Notes: a model not told the origin generated them from the sequence alone. Shown: positions 53,778 through 63,258, counted from the stretch's first letter. The stretch is 64,000 nucleotides of DNA from JBQLZO01 sp052168315 (GCA_052168315.1 JBQLZO010000052.1:1-64000); one strand, 5' to 3'. Made by a program: numbers and translations.

Positions 53778-54233
53778 ATGGCCGACGCCACCATCGACAG
53801 AATCAATCCCGCCGATCTGGACACGATCACGCACCTGTACAACCAGGTGTTCCGTCCGGAGCGAGACGCCGCGTTTTTCCAGCGGCGGCTGGCTCGGGAT
53901 GGCGAGAACGCGCTGGTGCATGTGGCGCGGATCGACGACCAGGCGGTCGGTTTCTACATCGGGCACGAGCTGAAGCCGTCGATCCATTTCGCGTGGCTGA
54001 TCGGCGTGGTGCCGGAGATGCGGCGCACCGGCATCGGGACGCAGCTGCTGCGTTCGGCGATGGACTGGGCGGCGACGCGCGGGTACGAGGCGATCCGCTT
54101 CGAGGTGTCCAATGCGGTGCGGCCGTTCCTGACCTTCGGGATCAAGGAAGGGTTCGACATCATCGGGCTGCGCTGGGATCCGGATCAGACGGCGAACCTG
54201 GTGATCCTGGAGAAGCCGCTGGTGGAACCGTAA
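53778..54233 (+). CDS. GNAT family N-acetyltransferase
   Basis: 151 aa. Acetyl-CoA-binding motif A: VVPEMRRTGIGTQLLRSAMDWA (RxxGIG). The last part, VRPFLTFGIKEGFDIIGLRW, fits motif B. Cytoplasmic; the substrate is unknown. GAAGGGGA lies about 10 nt before the ATG. Ends in a bidirectional terminator shared with tyrS. Confidence 0.88.
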   Translation: MADATIDRINPADLDTITHLYNQVFRPERDAAFFQRRLARDGENALVHVARIDDQAVGFYIGHELKPSIHFAWLIGVVPEMRRTGIGTQLLRSAMDWAATRGYEAIRFEVSNAVRPFLTFGIKEGFDIIGLRWDPDQTANLVILEKPLVEP

Positions 54234-54283
54234 GGGGACGGGATCCGGGATCCGGGATCAGGCATTAGTGAAGATGAAAGTTC

Positions 54284-54320
54284 AGCGGCCCCGGGTGATG
54301 TGCCCGGGGCTGTTTGTATT
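54284..54320. terminator. Terminator between the GNAT and tyrS genes
   Basis: GCCCCGGG (54288-54295) pairs with CCCGGGGC (54303-54310) around a 7-nt loop, with four further weaker pairs below. TGTTTGTATT follows on the plus strand and CTGAACTTTCATCTT on the minus strand. Fits both convergent genes. Confidence 0.8.
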
Positions 54321-54340
54321 CGGTGGGAAGGGTAGGGATT

Positions 54341-55972
54341 TCAGGGCTTCGGTTCGGAGGGCTTGGGTTCGGCGAGGCGGAGGATGGCCCATTGCTTCTT
54401 GCCACGCCGGATCAGGGCAACCTGATCGTGAAGGAGGGTGGCGGGTGTGATGGCGTCGTCGGGGGCGGCTTTGTCGCCGTTGAGCAGGACGCCGCCGGCG
54501 GTGAGGAACTCGCGGGACTCGCGCTTGGACTTGGCGAGCCCGGCGAGGACGAGGGCATCGACGAGGGGGAGCCCATCGCCGGCGATCTGTTCGGGGGTGA
54601 TGGTGGCGCTGGGGATGCCGACGAAGGCCTCGTCGATGGTTTCGAGGTCGAGGTCGGCGACCTCGCCTGAGAAGAGGGCCTTGCCGGCGGCTTCGGCGCG
54701 GAGCATGGCGGGCACGCCGTGGACCATGGCGGTGGCCTCGCGGGCGAGGATGCGCTGGGCCTCGCGCCGGTGGGGCTCGGCCTGGGTGATGGCGATGAGT
54801 TCGTCGATGCGCTGGTGGGTGAGGAGGGTGAAGATCTTCAGGTACTTGATGACATCGGTGTCGTCGGCGTTGAGCCAGAACTGGAAGAAGGCGTAGGCGG
54901 AGGTGCCGTGGGTGCGGGTGAAGTGGGCATCGCGCCTGGCGGAGAGCCAAATGGCGCCGGACTCGGTCTTGCCGAACTTTGTGCCGTCGGACTTGGTGAG
55001 GAGGGGGGCGGTGAAGCCGAAGGCATGACCACTTGCGGCAATTCTGATCGGTGAATCGCTCGGCAAGCGATCAAGCGCCGCTTGTGCGTCCACCGTGGAT
55101 GGTTCCGACTCGTCCCCGGGCTGTCTCGTATCGACCAATGCTTCCGAGTACTCGACCTGATCGCGCCCCGAAGCATCTCTGAACGCTTCTTGCGCGGCTT
55201 TAGCACCTACGACACGCCGCACCAGATCGCATCCTGAGACGATGTTCCCCCACTGATCCGCTCCGGCCGCCTGCACGCTGACCTGCCGCGTGCGGAAGAG
55301 ATCGAGGTAGTCGTACGCCTGCAGCAGGACATAGCTGAACTCGGTGTAGCTGATGCCCTGCTCGCGGCCTTCGAGGCGGTTGCGGACGGAGTCGCGCTTG
55401 ATCATCTCGTTGACGGAGAAGTGCTTGCCGATGTCGCGGAGGGCCTGGATGAAGCCGATTCCCTTGAACCAGTCGTAGTTGTCAACGATGTCGATGGGTT
55501 TGAGCGCCGGCGCATCCATCTTGGTGGAGGGAGCGTTGAGGATGCCCTCGAAGATCGGGCGCTGCTTGCGCAGGTTGTTCTCGATCTCATCGTCCGCGCG
55601 GATGGCTCGCTCGGCCTCCTTGCCGGAGGGGTCGCCGATGCGCCCGGTCGCGCCGCCCTGCACGACGACGATGCGGTGCCCCGCACGGCGGAAGTGGGCC
55701 AGGAGCATGATGGGGACGAGGTTGCCGATGGTGAGCGAGTCGGCGGTGGGGTCAAAGCCGCAGTAGACGCCGCGGGGCTGGTCGAGGTGGGTGGCCAGCC
55801 CGTCTTCGTCGGTGCACTGGTGGAACAGGCCGCGCCACTTGAGTTCATCGAGCAGCGCGCGCCCGGAGGCGGCGGGCGGTGCGATGGGGTCGTCGGTCCA
55901 GTCGCTGCGGGGCGGATCGTCGGAGCGGGTGGGCGTTCTGGGGTGCTGGTTGGCGGACTCTTGCTCGCTCAT
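54341..55972 (-). CDS. tyrS: Tyrosyl-tRNA synthetase with altered HIGH motif and an insertion
   Basis: 543 aa against about 420 usual. YCGFDPTADSLTIGNLVPIM (residues 70-89) aligns with the signature whose usual form is HIGH; here it is TIGN (81-84), so both His are lost, while Thr76 (Thr40 of Bacillus TyrRS) is kept. GADQWGN, KFGKTESGAIWL (KMSKS equivalent, about 328) and the S4-like tail (ESREFLTAGGVLLNGDK) are present. Between GADQWGN and HAFGFTAPLLTKSDGTKFGKT, about 60 residues are inserted (about 250-312, GRDQVEYSEALVDTRQPG) with lower GC (126 of 210 bases by hand count at 55031-55240). The N-terminus has about 35 extra residues. TATTCT lies 7 nt before the ATG. Confidence 0.95.
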   Translation of the reverse strand: MSEQESANQHPRTPTRSDDPPRSDWTDDPIAPPAASGRALLDELKWRGLFHQCTDEDGLATHLDQPRGVYCGFDPTADSLTIGNLVPIMLLAHFRRAGHRIVVVQGGATGRIGDPSGKEAERAIRADDEIENNLRKQRPIFEGILNAPSTKMDAPALKPIDIVDNYDWFKGIGFIQALRDIGKHFSVNEMIKRDSVRNRLEGREQGISYTEFSYVLLQAYDYLDLFRTRQVSVQAAGADQWGNIVSGCDLVRRVVGAKAAQEAFRDASGRDQVEYSEALVDTRQPGDESEPSTVDAQAALDRLPSDSPIRIAASGHAFGFTAPLLTKSDGTKFGKTESGAIWLSARRDAHFTRTHGTSAYAFFQFWLNADDTDVIKYLKIFTLLTHQRIDELIAITQAEPHRREAQRILAREATAMVHGVPAMLRAEAAGKALFSGEVADLDLETIDEAFVGIPSATITPEQIAGDGLPLVDALVLAGLAKSKRESREFLTAGGVLLNGDKAAPDDAITPATLLHDQVALIRRGKKQWAILRLAEPKPSEPKP

Positions 55973-55979
55973 GGGCGCG

Positions 55980-55985
55980 AGAATA
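55980..55985 (-). promoter_or_regulatory. -10-like TATTCT 7 nt before the tyrS start
   Basis: Minus strand CCTATTCTCGCGCCC then ATG. One of the best -10 matches near a start codon here, with no Shine-Dalgarno sequence. Confidence 0.45.
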
Positions 55986-56063
55986 GGCGGAAATGGACAG
56001 CGCGTGGGGGGGCGAGCGCGGAGTTGGGCGCGGCGGCTTGGGGCGGGCGTCGGGAGGGGAGGT

Positions 56064-57122
56064 TCAGCGGCGTGTGACGGTGATGGAGCCGTTTCCGACC
56101 GCGAGGGTGGACTCGTGCGTCGGCGCGGTGGTTGGGCCGATGCGGTAGCGGCGGGCGCGATCGTCGTTGGTGAGTTGTTCGACGGTGAGCCCGCGGAGGC
56201 TGGTGGAGATGGTGCCGTTGCTGGCGGCGGCGGTGAGGATTCCGGCGAAGGCATCGCCGATGGCGAGGCGGATGTGGGCGTTGCTGGTGGCGATGCGGAC
56301 GGGGCCGGGGTTGTCGTCGGTCAGCCGGACGGTGACGGTGCCGTTGCCCGAAGAGACGATGACGGGGCCGGTGGCATCCGTGACCTTGACCTCGGCGTTA
56401 GAGGTGTGGAGTTCGACGGGGCCATCGGAGTTGGTGACGGTGATGCGGGCGTTTCCGGTGCGGGCGTTGATTGGGCCCGTGTGGTCGTCGATGGTGATCT
56501 GGGCGTTGGAGGTGTTGAGTTCGAGATGGCCCTGCGAACGAGCGACCTCGATGCGCCCGTTGCCGGTGCGGGCGTCGATGCGGCCGTGGTGGTCGTGAGC
56601 GGTGATATGCCCGTTGGAGGTGCGGAGCGTGGCATCGCAGGCGAATCCGGCGGTGGTGATGGTGCCGTTGCCGGCGGTGAGGGTGAGGCTGGACGCATCC
56701 GGGACCTGCACCGCGATGGAGACGCCTTCAGCCGTCGCGGGCTCGCCATCCGGCCAGCGGAGGCTGATGGCGAGGGTGCCGTCGGGTTCGGTGATGGCGA
56801 GGAGTTCGGCGGCGTCGAGGCGGGCGCGGTTGGTGGAGCGTGCCTCGGCCTGGATGCGCGTGATGGTTGTGCCCGGGGCTGCGCGGGTGAGTTCGATGGC
56901 GCCGTTGCGTGCGTCGACGCGGAGCGGTGCGGCGCCGGCCCATGGGAGTTCGGTGGTGATGGTTCGGCGCTCGGGCTTCGGGTTGGAGCCTGTCATCGCG
57001 GAGCCGGATGAGTCCATGCAGGATGAGCAGGCGCATCCGAGGGCAAACGGGATCATCGCGAGCCATGCGGCGACGATGGTGATGGGGATCAGGCGTGATT
57101 TGGGGGTGATTCGACGGTGCAT
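56064..57122 (-). CDS. Envelope protein with DUF4097-like repeats
   Basis: 352 aa. Hydrophobic N-terminus LIPITIVAAWLAMIPFALGC followed by CACSSC, so a lipoprotein is possible though the lipobox (ALGC) is weak. From residue 60 on the protein is a series of short beta-strand repeats of the type TxNGxITxxxxxGxIxxxTGNGxI / LxTSNAxI, typical of DUF4097-type beta-helix proteins. Role unknown, perhaps surface-exposed. CAGGAGAAG precedes the ATG. Together with tyrS on the minus strand, 91 nt apart. Confidence 0.75.
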   Translation of the reverse strand: MHRRITPKSRLIPITIVAAWLAMIPFALGCACSSCMDSSGSAMTGSNPKPERRTITTELPWAGAAPLRVDARNGAIELTRAAPGTTITRIQAEARSTNRARLDAAELLAITEPDGTLAISLRWPDGEPATAEGVSIAVQVPDASSLTLTAGNGTITTAGFACDATLRTSNGHITAHDHHGRIDARTGNGRIEVARSQGHLELNTSNAQITIDDHTGPINARTGNARITVTNSDGPVELHTSNAEVKVTDATGPVIVSSGNGTVTVRLTDDNPGPVRIATSNAHIRLAIGDAFAGILTAAASNGTISTSLRGLTVEQLTNDDRARRYRIGPTTAPTHESTLAVGNGSITVTRR

Positions 57123-57443
57123 CGGCTTCTCCTGTGGGCATGCGGGCGGGTCGTTCGGATCATCGCTGATTGGGAATCGGGGGGGGCGATTGTCCGCGAA
57201 TCCGGGGGGCCGGGATGGTGAAGATGCGAGGTGGCGGGTGAGGGCGTCCGGGAACGGTGACGGAGTTTGGTACGGGGGTGGAATCTGGATGGGTGCGTGC
57301 TGGGAATGGTTGACTTTTGCTGCGACTGAGTCTCAATAGGAGCACGGTGTGAGGACGCCGAGGCGTGTTGGAGCCAAGGTGGAATGAACGGGCTCGGCGA
57401 GCGTGGGGAATCCACGGTCGCCTTTAGACTTCTAGGAGACGCC
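57123..57443. other. Divergent intergenic region
   Basis: 321 nt without a gene. TTGACT at 57310-57315 followed 17-18 nt later by TCAATA/CAATAG is a weak plus-strand promoter candidate for the PEP-CTERM-like gene. A locally AT-richer patch surrounds it. Confidence 0.45.
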
Positions 57444-58115
57444 ATGTCCTTGCGTGCCGCTGGTTGGGTTGTTGTTTCGTTGGTTTCTGGCGCTGCCGCT
57501 GGTGCGGCCCACGCGGGGAGCGCGCCCGCGGATCTGTTTGTTGAGGGATTCGAGGGGGGGCCCGCGAACTGGTTCGATGGGATCTTCCAGCCGGTCGAGT
57601 GGTTCGGCTCGGGGTCGTTTGATGGGTCGGCGTACGCCTCCGCGGTGCGGGATCTGGCATCGGGCGGTGGGTTTGGGCTGACGGTCTTCCGGGCGCAGGA
57701 GGATCTGGGATCGTCGGGCGGCGGCTTCACGGGGAACTACATCGCCGGCGGGATCACAACGCTTTCGTTCCGGTTCCGGCATGATGCGCCGGAGGCGCTG
57801 GCGGGTTTCGTGCGGTTCGCGCCGGCGACGAACAACCCGGCGGTGGTGTGGAGCTTCGCGGGCGTGCCTTCGGGCGAGTGGACCGAGGTGACTCTGGCGC
57901 TGGATCCGGATGCGCCGAACTTCATCCCCGCGGGCGGGACCTTTGGCGGGGTGATGTCCAATGTCGGGAATGTTCAGTTCGCGGTGACGGTGCCGGGCGG
58001 GCTGACGGGGGAGGCCCGGTTCGACATCGACCAGGTGAGCATCGTGCCGGGGCCGGGTGGGCTGGGCGTGGTGTCAGCGCTGGGCGTGCTGGCGATGCGC
58101 CGGCGTCGTCGGTGA
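57444..58115 (+). CDS. Secreted protein with PEP-CTERM-like sorting tail
   Basis: 223 aa. Signal peptide MSLRAAGWVVVSLVSGAAAG with cleavage near AHA-GS. The mature part is rich in Gly, Phe and Ala (FVEGFEGGPANWFDGIF, ARFDIDQVSIV), resembling a beta-sandwich carbohydrate- or concanavalin-like domain, not identified. The C-terminus has PGPGG, a hydrophobic LGVVSALGVLAM stretch and RRRRR. This three-part tail is the planctomycete form of PEP-CTERM signals, which target proteins to the exosortase. AGGAG lies 6 nt upstream of the ATG. Confidence 0.85.
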   Translation: MSLRAAGWVVVSLVSGAAAGAAHAGSAPADLFVEGFEGGPANWFDGIFQPVEWFGSGSFDGSAYASAVRDLASGGGFGLTVFRAQEDLGSSGGGFTGNYIAGGITTLSFRFRHDAPEALAGFVRFAPATNNPAVVWSFAGVPSGEWTEVTLALDPDAPNFIPAGGTFGGVMSNVGNVQFAVTVPGGLTGEARFDIDQVSIVPGPGGLGVVSALGVLAMRRRRR

Positions 58116-58162
58116 TCGCGAGCGGGGGTGGGGATTCGTGAAATGGAAGTGTGGTCGACGGG

Positions 58163-58192
58163 ACGGCTCCGGCACGCGCCGGAGCCGTTTGT
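58163..58192 (+). terminator. Terminator after the PEP-CTERM-like gene
   Basis: ACGGCTCCGGC-ACGC-GCCGGAGCCGT, an 11-bp perfect stem, then TTTGTCGCTT counting the last T of the stem. 48 nt after the stop. Lies between convergent genes. Confidence 0.8.
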
Positions 58193-58222
58193 CGCTTGCT
58201 TCGGAAGAACAGCTCCTGGGAG

Positions 58223-59149
58223 TCATTCGGCGGCGAACATGGCGTCGACGAATTGCTCGGGGTCGAAGGGCTGGACATCCTCGGGGGTTTCGCCGAGCCC
58301 GACGAGCTTGACGGGCACGCCGGTGGCCTGGCGGATGGCGATGACGACGCCGCCCTTGGCCGTGCCGTCGAGCTTGGCGAGGAAGATTCCGGTGAGCTGG
58401 GTGGCGCGGTGGAACTCCTCTGCCTGGCGGACGGCGTTCTGGCCGGTGGTGGCGTCAAGGACGAGGAGCGTTTCGTGGGGTGCGCCGGGAATCTGCCGGG
58501 CGATGATGGCGCGGATTTTCTCGAGCTGGCGCATCAGAGATGCTTCGTTGTGCATGCGTCCGGCGGTGTCGAGGAGGAGGACATCGACGCCGCGTTTCTT
58601 CGCGGCTTCGCAGGCGTCGTAGGCGACGGCGGCGGGGTCGCCCCCCTGCTGCCCTTTGACGAGTTCGACGCCGAGGCGCTCGGACCAGATCTCCAGTTGG
58701 CGGACAGCGCCAGCGCGGAAGGTGTCGCACGCGCCGAGCAGGACGGACTTGCCCTGCTGGCGGTACGAGTGGGCGATCTTGGCGACGGAGGTGGTCTTTC
58801 CGACGCCGTTGACGCCGACGACGAGGACGACGGTGGGCTTGTTGGGCGCGGTGATGAGGGCGCGGTCCTCGGGGGGCCACATGGCCTTGAGGCGCTTTCG
58901 GAGGAACTCGATGACGGCATCGCCGGTGGTGATCGTTCCCTGTCGGAAGTCGCGTCGGATCTCCGCGATGAGCGTGAGGACGGTCTGGACGCCCAGGTCG
59001 GCCTGAATGAGGCGTTGCTCGAGTTCGAGGATGAGGGCCTCGTCGAGCTTTCGTCCCGCGAGCAGGACGCGGACATCGGTGTTGAGCACATCGCGGGTCT
59101 TGGCGAGCCCTGACTTGACCTTGTTGAAGATGGATTTGAAGAGGGGCAT
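58223..59149 (-). CDS. ftsY: Signal recognition particle receptor FtsY
   Basis: 308 aa. GTPase that docks SRP-ribosome complexes at SecY. NG-domain motifs: GVNGVGKTTSVAKIA (G1), DTFRAGAVRQLEIW, DTAGRMHNEASLM (G3), LAKLDGTAKGG (G4) and GLGETPEDVQPFDPEQFVDAMF (closing). The acidic A domain is absent; the N domain starts at once (MPLFKSIFNKVKSGLAKTRD). Start at 59149; TACACT lies 9 nt upstream. Confidence 0.96.
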   Translation of the reverse strand: MPLFKSIFNKVKSGLAKTRDVLNTDVRVLLAGRKLDEALILELEQRLIQADLGVQTVLTLIAEIRRDFRQGTITTGDAVIEFLRKRLKAMWPPEDRALITAPNKPTVVLVVGVNGVGKTTSVAKIAHSYRQQGKSVLLGACDTFRAGAVRQLEIWSERLGVELVKGQQGGDPAAVAYDACEAAKKRGVDVLLLDTAGRMHNEASLMRQLEKIRAIIARQIPGAPHETLLVLDATTGQNAVRQAEEFHRATQLTGIFLAKLDGTAKGGVVIAIRQATGVPVKLVGLGETPEDVQPFDPEQFVDAMFAAE

Positions 59150-59158
59150 GGGGCGGGG

Positions 59159-59164
59159 AGTGTA
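59159..59164 (-). promoter_or_regulatory. -10-like TACACT 9 nt before the ftsY start
   Basis: Minus strand CACTACACTCCCCGCCCC then ATG, no ribosome binding site. Same hexamer as before the ABC-F gene. Confidence 0.35.
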
Positions 59165-59327
59165 GTGATGCGGCGGGCGTGGACGCCGTTCGGAGGCTGA
59201 ATTCGGGGTCCGGCGGGCCCGGAGGCTGCGGGGCGTCCGGGTCGCATGTGGCGGGAGGTGGAGGATGTGGGGGGGGTATGCGGGGGGTGTGCGGGGCGGG
59301 AATGCGACCCTCGGAACCCGGGGTTCG

Positions 59328-59333
59328 TACAGT
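59328..59333 (+). promoter_or_regulatory. Candidate -10 TACAGT upstream of the DUF4175-like gene
   Basis: TACAGT about 60 nt before the ATG at 59395, which has its own AAAGGAG. No -35 match. Differs from the leaderless series because the leader has a normal ribosome binding site. Confidence 0.3.
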
Positions 59334-59394
59334 GTTCTGACGGCCGGTCGCGGTGGCGGCACCGCGATCGCCGAAACCGGTATCAAAGGAGCCC

Positions 59395-62300
59395 ATGGGA
59401 CACGACGCGACGCCGATCCTCGATGCGCTCAGGCGGGTTCGAAGCAGAGCGCGGTGGCTTCTGGTGGCCCGCCGGATCGGACTGATGGCGGCGGTGGCGT
59501 TGTCGGCGGGGCTCGCGTTCGCGCTGCTGGATTTCCTGGTGCGTTTCCCCCCCGCGGTGCGGGCGATGGTTCTGATCTTGGGGGTGGCGGCGCTTTCGGC
59601 GGCGTGGTGGCGCGGGGTGGTTCCGGCGCTGCGGTTCCGCCCATCGCTGACCTCGATCGCGTTGCGGGTCGAGGCGATCCATCCTCGCCTGGCGGGGGTG
59701 CTGGGCTCGGCGGTGGACTTTGAGGCGTCGAAAGGGGAGCGTGGGCGGCGGGCAACCGAGACCGAGGCCGCTCTGGCGCAGCGCGTGATCGACGATGCGG
59801 CGCGGCTGTTCGGGCGGGACGGTGCGCGGGGCGTGCTCAAGCCCAAGCCGGCGATGGTGGGAAGCGGGCTGGGCGCGTTCGCGTTGCTCGGCGTGCTGGT
59901 ACCACTGCTTGTGGTGCCGTCGATGTGGTTGATCGGGGCGGAACGGGTGCTCTGGCCATGGGGCGGGGCGGCGTGGCCGAAGCGCACGGGCGTTGTTGAT
60001 GTCACGACGACGGAGGTGCATCCGCTGGGAGTGGCGTTGCCGCTGCGGGCGGTGCTGACGCGATCTCCGCGGGGGCCTGAGGCGTCCGATGTGGCCGTTC
60101 GGATTCGGCGGATCGTGGATGGTGATGCGGAGGCGTCGCGCCGGTTGATGCTGAGCTACCAGGGGCGTGGCGTTGGCGCAGATCGTGAGGGCTCGGACAC
60201 CGGTTGGCTTTTCGAGCGGTTGATCGAGCCGGTGGGCGAGGGCGTGGAGTATCGGTTCGAGACGGATGACGATGCGACGGAGTGGCGTCGGATTCGGCTG
60301 GTGCCTCCGCCGGCGGTGGTTCGGGCCCGCGCGACGATCACGCCGCCGGACTACGCCCTCGGCGTCGGCGCTGCGCTGGGCGACGATCGTGAAGATTCGC
60401 TCTCGGACGATGGGGAGGATGTGACCATCGAGCGGACGCTCTCATCGATCGCGGAGGTTGATCTTGGGACGGGGCTGGATGAGCGCGCGATCGCACCGCA
60501 GGCGCTTGCGGGCGCTGCGGTGCGGCTGGAGCTGACGCTGAACAAGGACGCGTCGCTCGTCGGTTGGCCTGATGTGCTGGCGGCGGAGCCGGGGATCGAA
60601 GCGGGGTCGATCGCGATTGATGATGCAGGGGATGTGGTGGTCGTGCGATTCCGGCTCGCCGGGGCGGCCCGGGTGGTGGCAGCGCTCATCGATGAGCATG
60701 GAATCGGATCATCGGAAGATGCGGTGTTCCGGTTCGGGGCGGTGGAGGATCGGCCGGCGACGAGCGCCGTGGTTGAGCCGCCGAGGGATCGGACGGCACT
60801 CCCGACGGCGGTGCTGGGCGTTGTGGCGGAGGGGCGCGATGATGTCTCGCTGAGCGCGGTGTGGCTGGAGCGCCAGCGGTTTGTCCCCGCCGGGGGCGAG
60901 GATGGGCGTCCGAGCGGCCCGGGCGGGGCGGTCGAAGCGATTGGCGAGCCCGTGCGCACCGGTGAGATCTCCGCGATCGGGCTGCGCGTCGCCCGGAGCG
61001 AGATTGTTCTTGATCTGTCGAGCATGGATGTGAGTCCGGGCGATGAGGTGCGCCTGCACGCTCTGGCGAGCGACATCTATGCCGGATCAGACGGGGTTCT
61101 TCGTGAACCGGCTCGATCAGCGGCTCGGATCGTTCGGATCATTGATGAGATGGCGTTCGTTGAGGAGATCCGGGCATCGCTGGACGATGTGCGGGAGGCT
61201 GCGATCCGGATGGATCGCGACCAGCGGGCGCTGCGGGAAGGACTGGGGCGGAGCGGCGCGGAGGCGGATGCGCAGACGATGCGTGAGCAGGCGCGGCTGA
61301 CGCAGCGCGTGGCGCGGCAGGAGCAAGCGCTGAACGATCTGGAGGGGCGGATCGAAGAGAACCGGCTCGACGATGCGGGGTTGGCCGATCTGCTCGGAGA
61401 TGCGGTGGATGCGCTGCGGGAGGCGGGAGGGGCTTCGGGGCGTGCGTCGGAGGCGCTCGACAACGCGCAGAGCGATGCGTCGCGCCGGATCGGTGAGGCA
61501 GGCGAGGATCCGGCGGAGCAGGATGAGGCGGCGCAGCTGACGCCGGAGGAACGATCGGAGATCCAGCGGGCGCAGGACAATGTCGAGGCGGAGCTGCAGC
61601 GGTTGATCGAGACGCTGGACACCGGGCAGGACACCTGGGTTGTCCGCAATGCTCTGGAACGGATGGCTCGTGAGCAGCGTGGGCTGGAATCGCGGACACA
61701 GTCGCTGGGCCAGCGGACGGCGGGGCTGACGCCGGAGGAGTTGGGTGCCGATGAGCGGTCGGAACTCGAGCGGATCGTCGAGGCCCAGGACGAATTGGCT
61801 CGCCAGATGGAGGAGTTGCTTGACCAGATGAGCGACCGGGCCGAGGCGCTGGAGCAGAGCGATCCCCAGGCGGCGCAGGGGCTTCGCCAGGCGGCGCAGC
61901 GGGGCGAGGAAGAGCGGATCGAGCAGGAGATGCGTTCGGCGGCGCAGCAGGCGCAGCAGAACCAGATGACGCAGGCGGGGCAGCGTCAGCAGCAGGCCGC
62001 GGAGGCCATGGAGGACATGCTCGAGGACCTGGAGGGGAACGAGGAGCAGCGCGCGGAGGTGCTTCGTCGCGTGCTGCGTTCGGTGATCGAGTCGCTGGAT
62101 CGGCTCATCGCCGATCAGCGCTTGGCGCTTGATGAACTGGAGAAGGGTGAGGCGGGTGGATCGCTGGACGGTCTGGATGAGGCGATGATCGGGCTGTTCC
62201 GGAACACGCTGGGCGTGGTGGATCTCATCCGGAACTCCGGGGCGGAGCTGGCGGCGGTCGGCTCGCTCGTTGGCAAGGCATCGGATGCGCAGTCGCAGGC

Positions 62301-63258
62301 GGTCGCCGCGCTGCGATCGGAGGGTGAGCTCGCGGCGATCGCGGAGGATGCGCGCGGGCACGAGCGGCGTTCGCTGGAACTGCTGATCGAGGCGCGGCAG
62401 CGGGCGGAGCAGCTCGATGAGCAGATCGAACAGGAGCAGCAGCGTCGGAAGCGGGCGCGGCTCCGCCAGGCGTACCGGGCGGCGCTTGAGGAGCAGGTGC
62501 TTCTGCGGGACGAGTCACGGGTGTTCGCTGAGCTTGAGCGTCTGAGCCGTCGCGATCGGATCGAGGTGCGTCAGCTTGGCGAGCGGCAGGAACTGCTGCG
62601 CACGACGGTCGAGGGGCTTCTGGGCGAGGTGGAGGAGTTGAACGACGCCGCGGTGTTCGTCTTCACCCACGATCGGCTGGATGCGGCGATGGGCGATGCG
62701 TCGCGGACGCTCGAAGAGGTGGAGCCGGCATCGGCGATCGGGGCGCAGGAGCGTTCGATCGCGATGCTGCAGGGGCTCGTTCAGTCGCTTGCGGAGTCGC
62801 GGCCGGATGGTGACTTCGACGACCAGCAGGCCAGCGGTGGTGGCGGCGGCGCGGGGGGACAGGGAGAGGAGCAGCCGGTGATCCCGCCGCTGGCCGAGCT
62901 CAAGCTGCTGCGGCAGTTGCAGGGTGTTCTGCGCGACGAGACCTCGGCGGCCGCGGATGCGGCGCTTGAGGGCCGGAGGTTTGAAGGGGTCGATCGCTTG
63001 GCTCTTGACCAGCGAAAGCTGAACGAACTGGCGGAGGAACTGCTGGAGAAGGCGCAGGCTGCGGGTGGTGGTGGTGGCGGAACGGGCGGGCAGATGCCCG
63101 AGTTGAGGCCGCCGGATCCTGATGGACCGGGAATCTTCGACCCGCCGGGCGGCGAAGAGGAACAAAGCGGCCCCGGAAGCGACTCACCACTGGAACCCGT
63201 CGGTGAACCGGTCGATCCCGGTCAGAGCGGCGGCGATCGGGAAGGAGGATCGCGATGA
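59395..63258 (+). CDS. DUF4175-like large membrane-anchored coiled-coil protein
   Basis: 1287 aa. AAAGGAG 6 nt before the ATG. Two membrane segments near the N-terminus (IGLMAAVALSAGLAFALLDFL and VRAMVLILGVAALSAAWW), a third near residue 165 (GAFALLGVLVPLLVVPSMWLIG), then an extracytoplasmic beta-rich half and, from about residue 580, a very long Glu/Gln/Arg/Ala-rich coiled coil up to about 1150. The C-terminus is Gly/Pro-rich. Matches the general layout of DUF4175 proteins of planctomycetes and alphaproteobacteria, function unknown. Its stop overlaps the next start (ATGA), so the two are coupled. Confidence 0.8.
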   Translation: MGHDATPILDALRRVRSRARWLLVARRIGLMAAVALSAGLAFALLDFLVRFPPAVRAMVLILGVAALSAAWWRGVVPALRFRPSLTSIALRVEAIHPRLAGVLGSAVDFEASKGERGRRATETEAALAQRVIDDAARLFGRDGARGVLKPKPAMVGSGLGAFALLGVLVPLLVVPSMWLIGAERVLWPWGGAAWPKRTGVVDVTTTEVHPLGVALPLRAVLTRSPRGPEASDVAVRIRRIVDGDAEASRRLMLSYQGRGVGADREGSDTGWLFERLIEPVGEGVEYRFETDDDATEWRRIRLVPPPAVVRARATITPPDYALGVGAALGDDREDSLSDDGEDVTIERTLSSIAEVDLGTGLDERAIAPQALAGAAVRLELTLNKDASLVGWPDVLAAEPGIEAGSIAIDDAGDVVVVRFRLAGAARVVAALIDEHGIGSSEDAVFRFGAVEDRPATSAVVEPPRDRTALPTAVLGVVAEGRDDVSLSAVWLERQRFVPAGGEDGRPSGPGGAVEAIGEPVRTGEISAIGLRVARSEIVLDLSSMDVSPGDEVRLHALASDIYAGSDGVLREPARSAARIVRIIDEMAFVEEIRASLDDVREAAIRMDRDQRALREGLGRSGAEADAQTMREQARLTQRVARQEQALNDLEGRIEENRLDDAGLADLLGDAVDALREAGGASGRASEALDNAQSDASRRIGEAGEDPAEQDEAAQLTPEERSEIQRAQDNVEAELQRLIETLDTGQDTWVVRNALERMAREQRGLESRTQSLGQRTAGLTPEELGADERSELERIVEAQDELARQMEELLDQMSDRAEALEQSDPQAAQGLRQAAQRGEEERIEQEMRSAAQQAQQNQMTQAGQRQQQAAEAMEDMLEDLEGNEEQRAEVLRRVLRSVIESLDRLIADQRLALDELEKGEAGGSLDGLDEAMIGLFRNTLGVVDLIRNSGAELAAVGSLVGKASDAQSQAVAALRSEGELAAIAEDARGHERRSLELLIEARQRAEQLDEQIEQEQQRRKRARLRQAYRAALEEQVLLRDESRVFAELERLSRRDRIEVRQLGERQELLRTTVEGLLGEVEELNDAAVFVFTHDRLDAAMGDASRTLEEVEPASAIGAQERSIAMLQGLVQSLAESRPDGDFDDQQASGGGGGAGGQGEEQPVIPPLAELKLLRQLQGVLRDETSAAADAALEGRRFEGVDRLALDQRKLNELAEELLEKAQAAGGGGGGTGGQMPELRPPDPDGPGIFDPPGGEEEQSGPGSDSPLEPVGEPVDPGQSGGDREGGSR

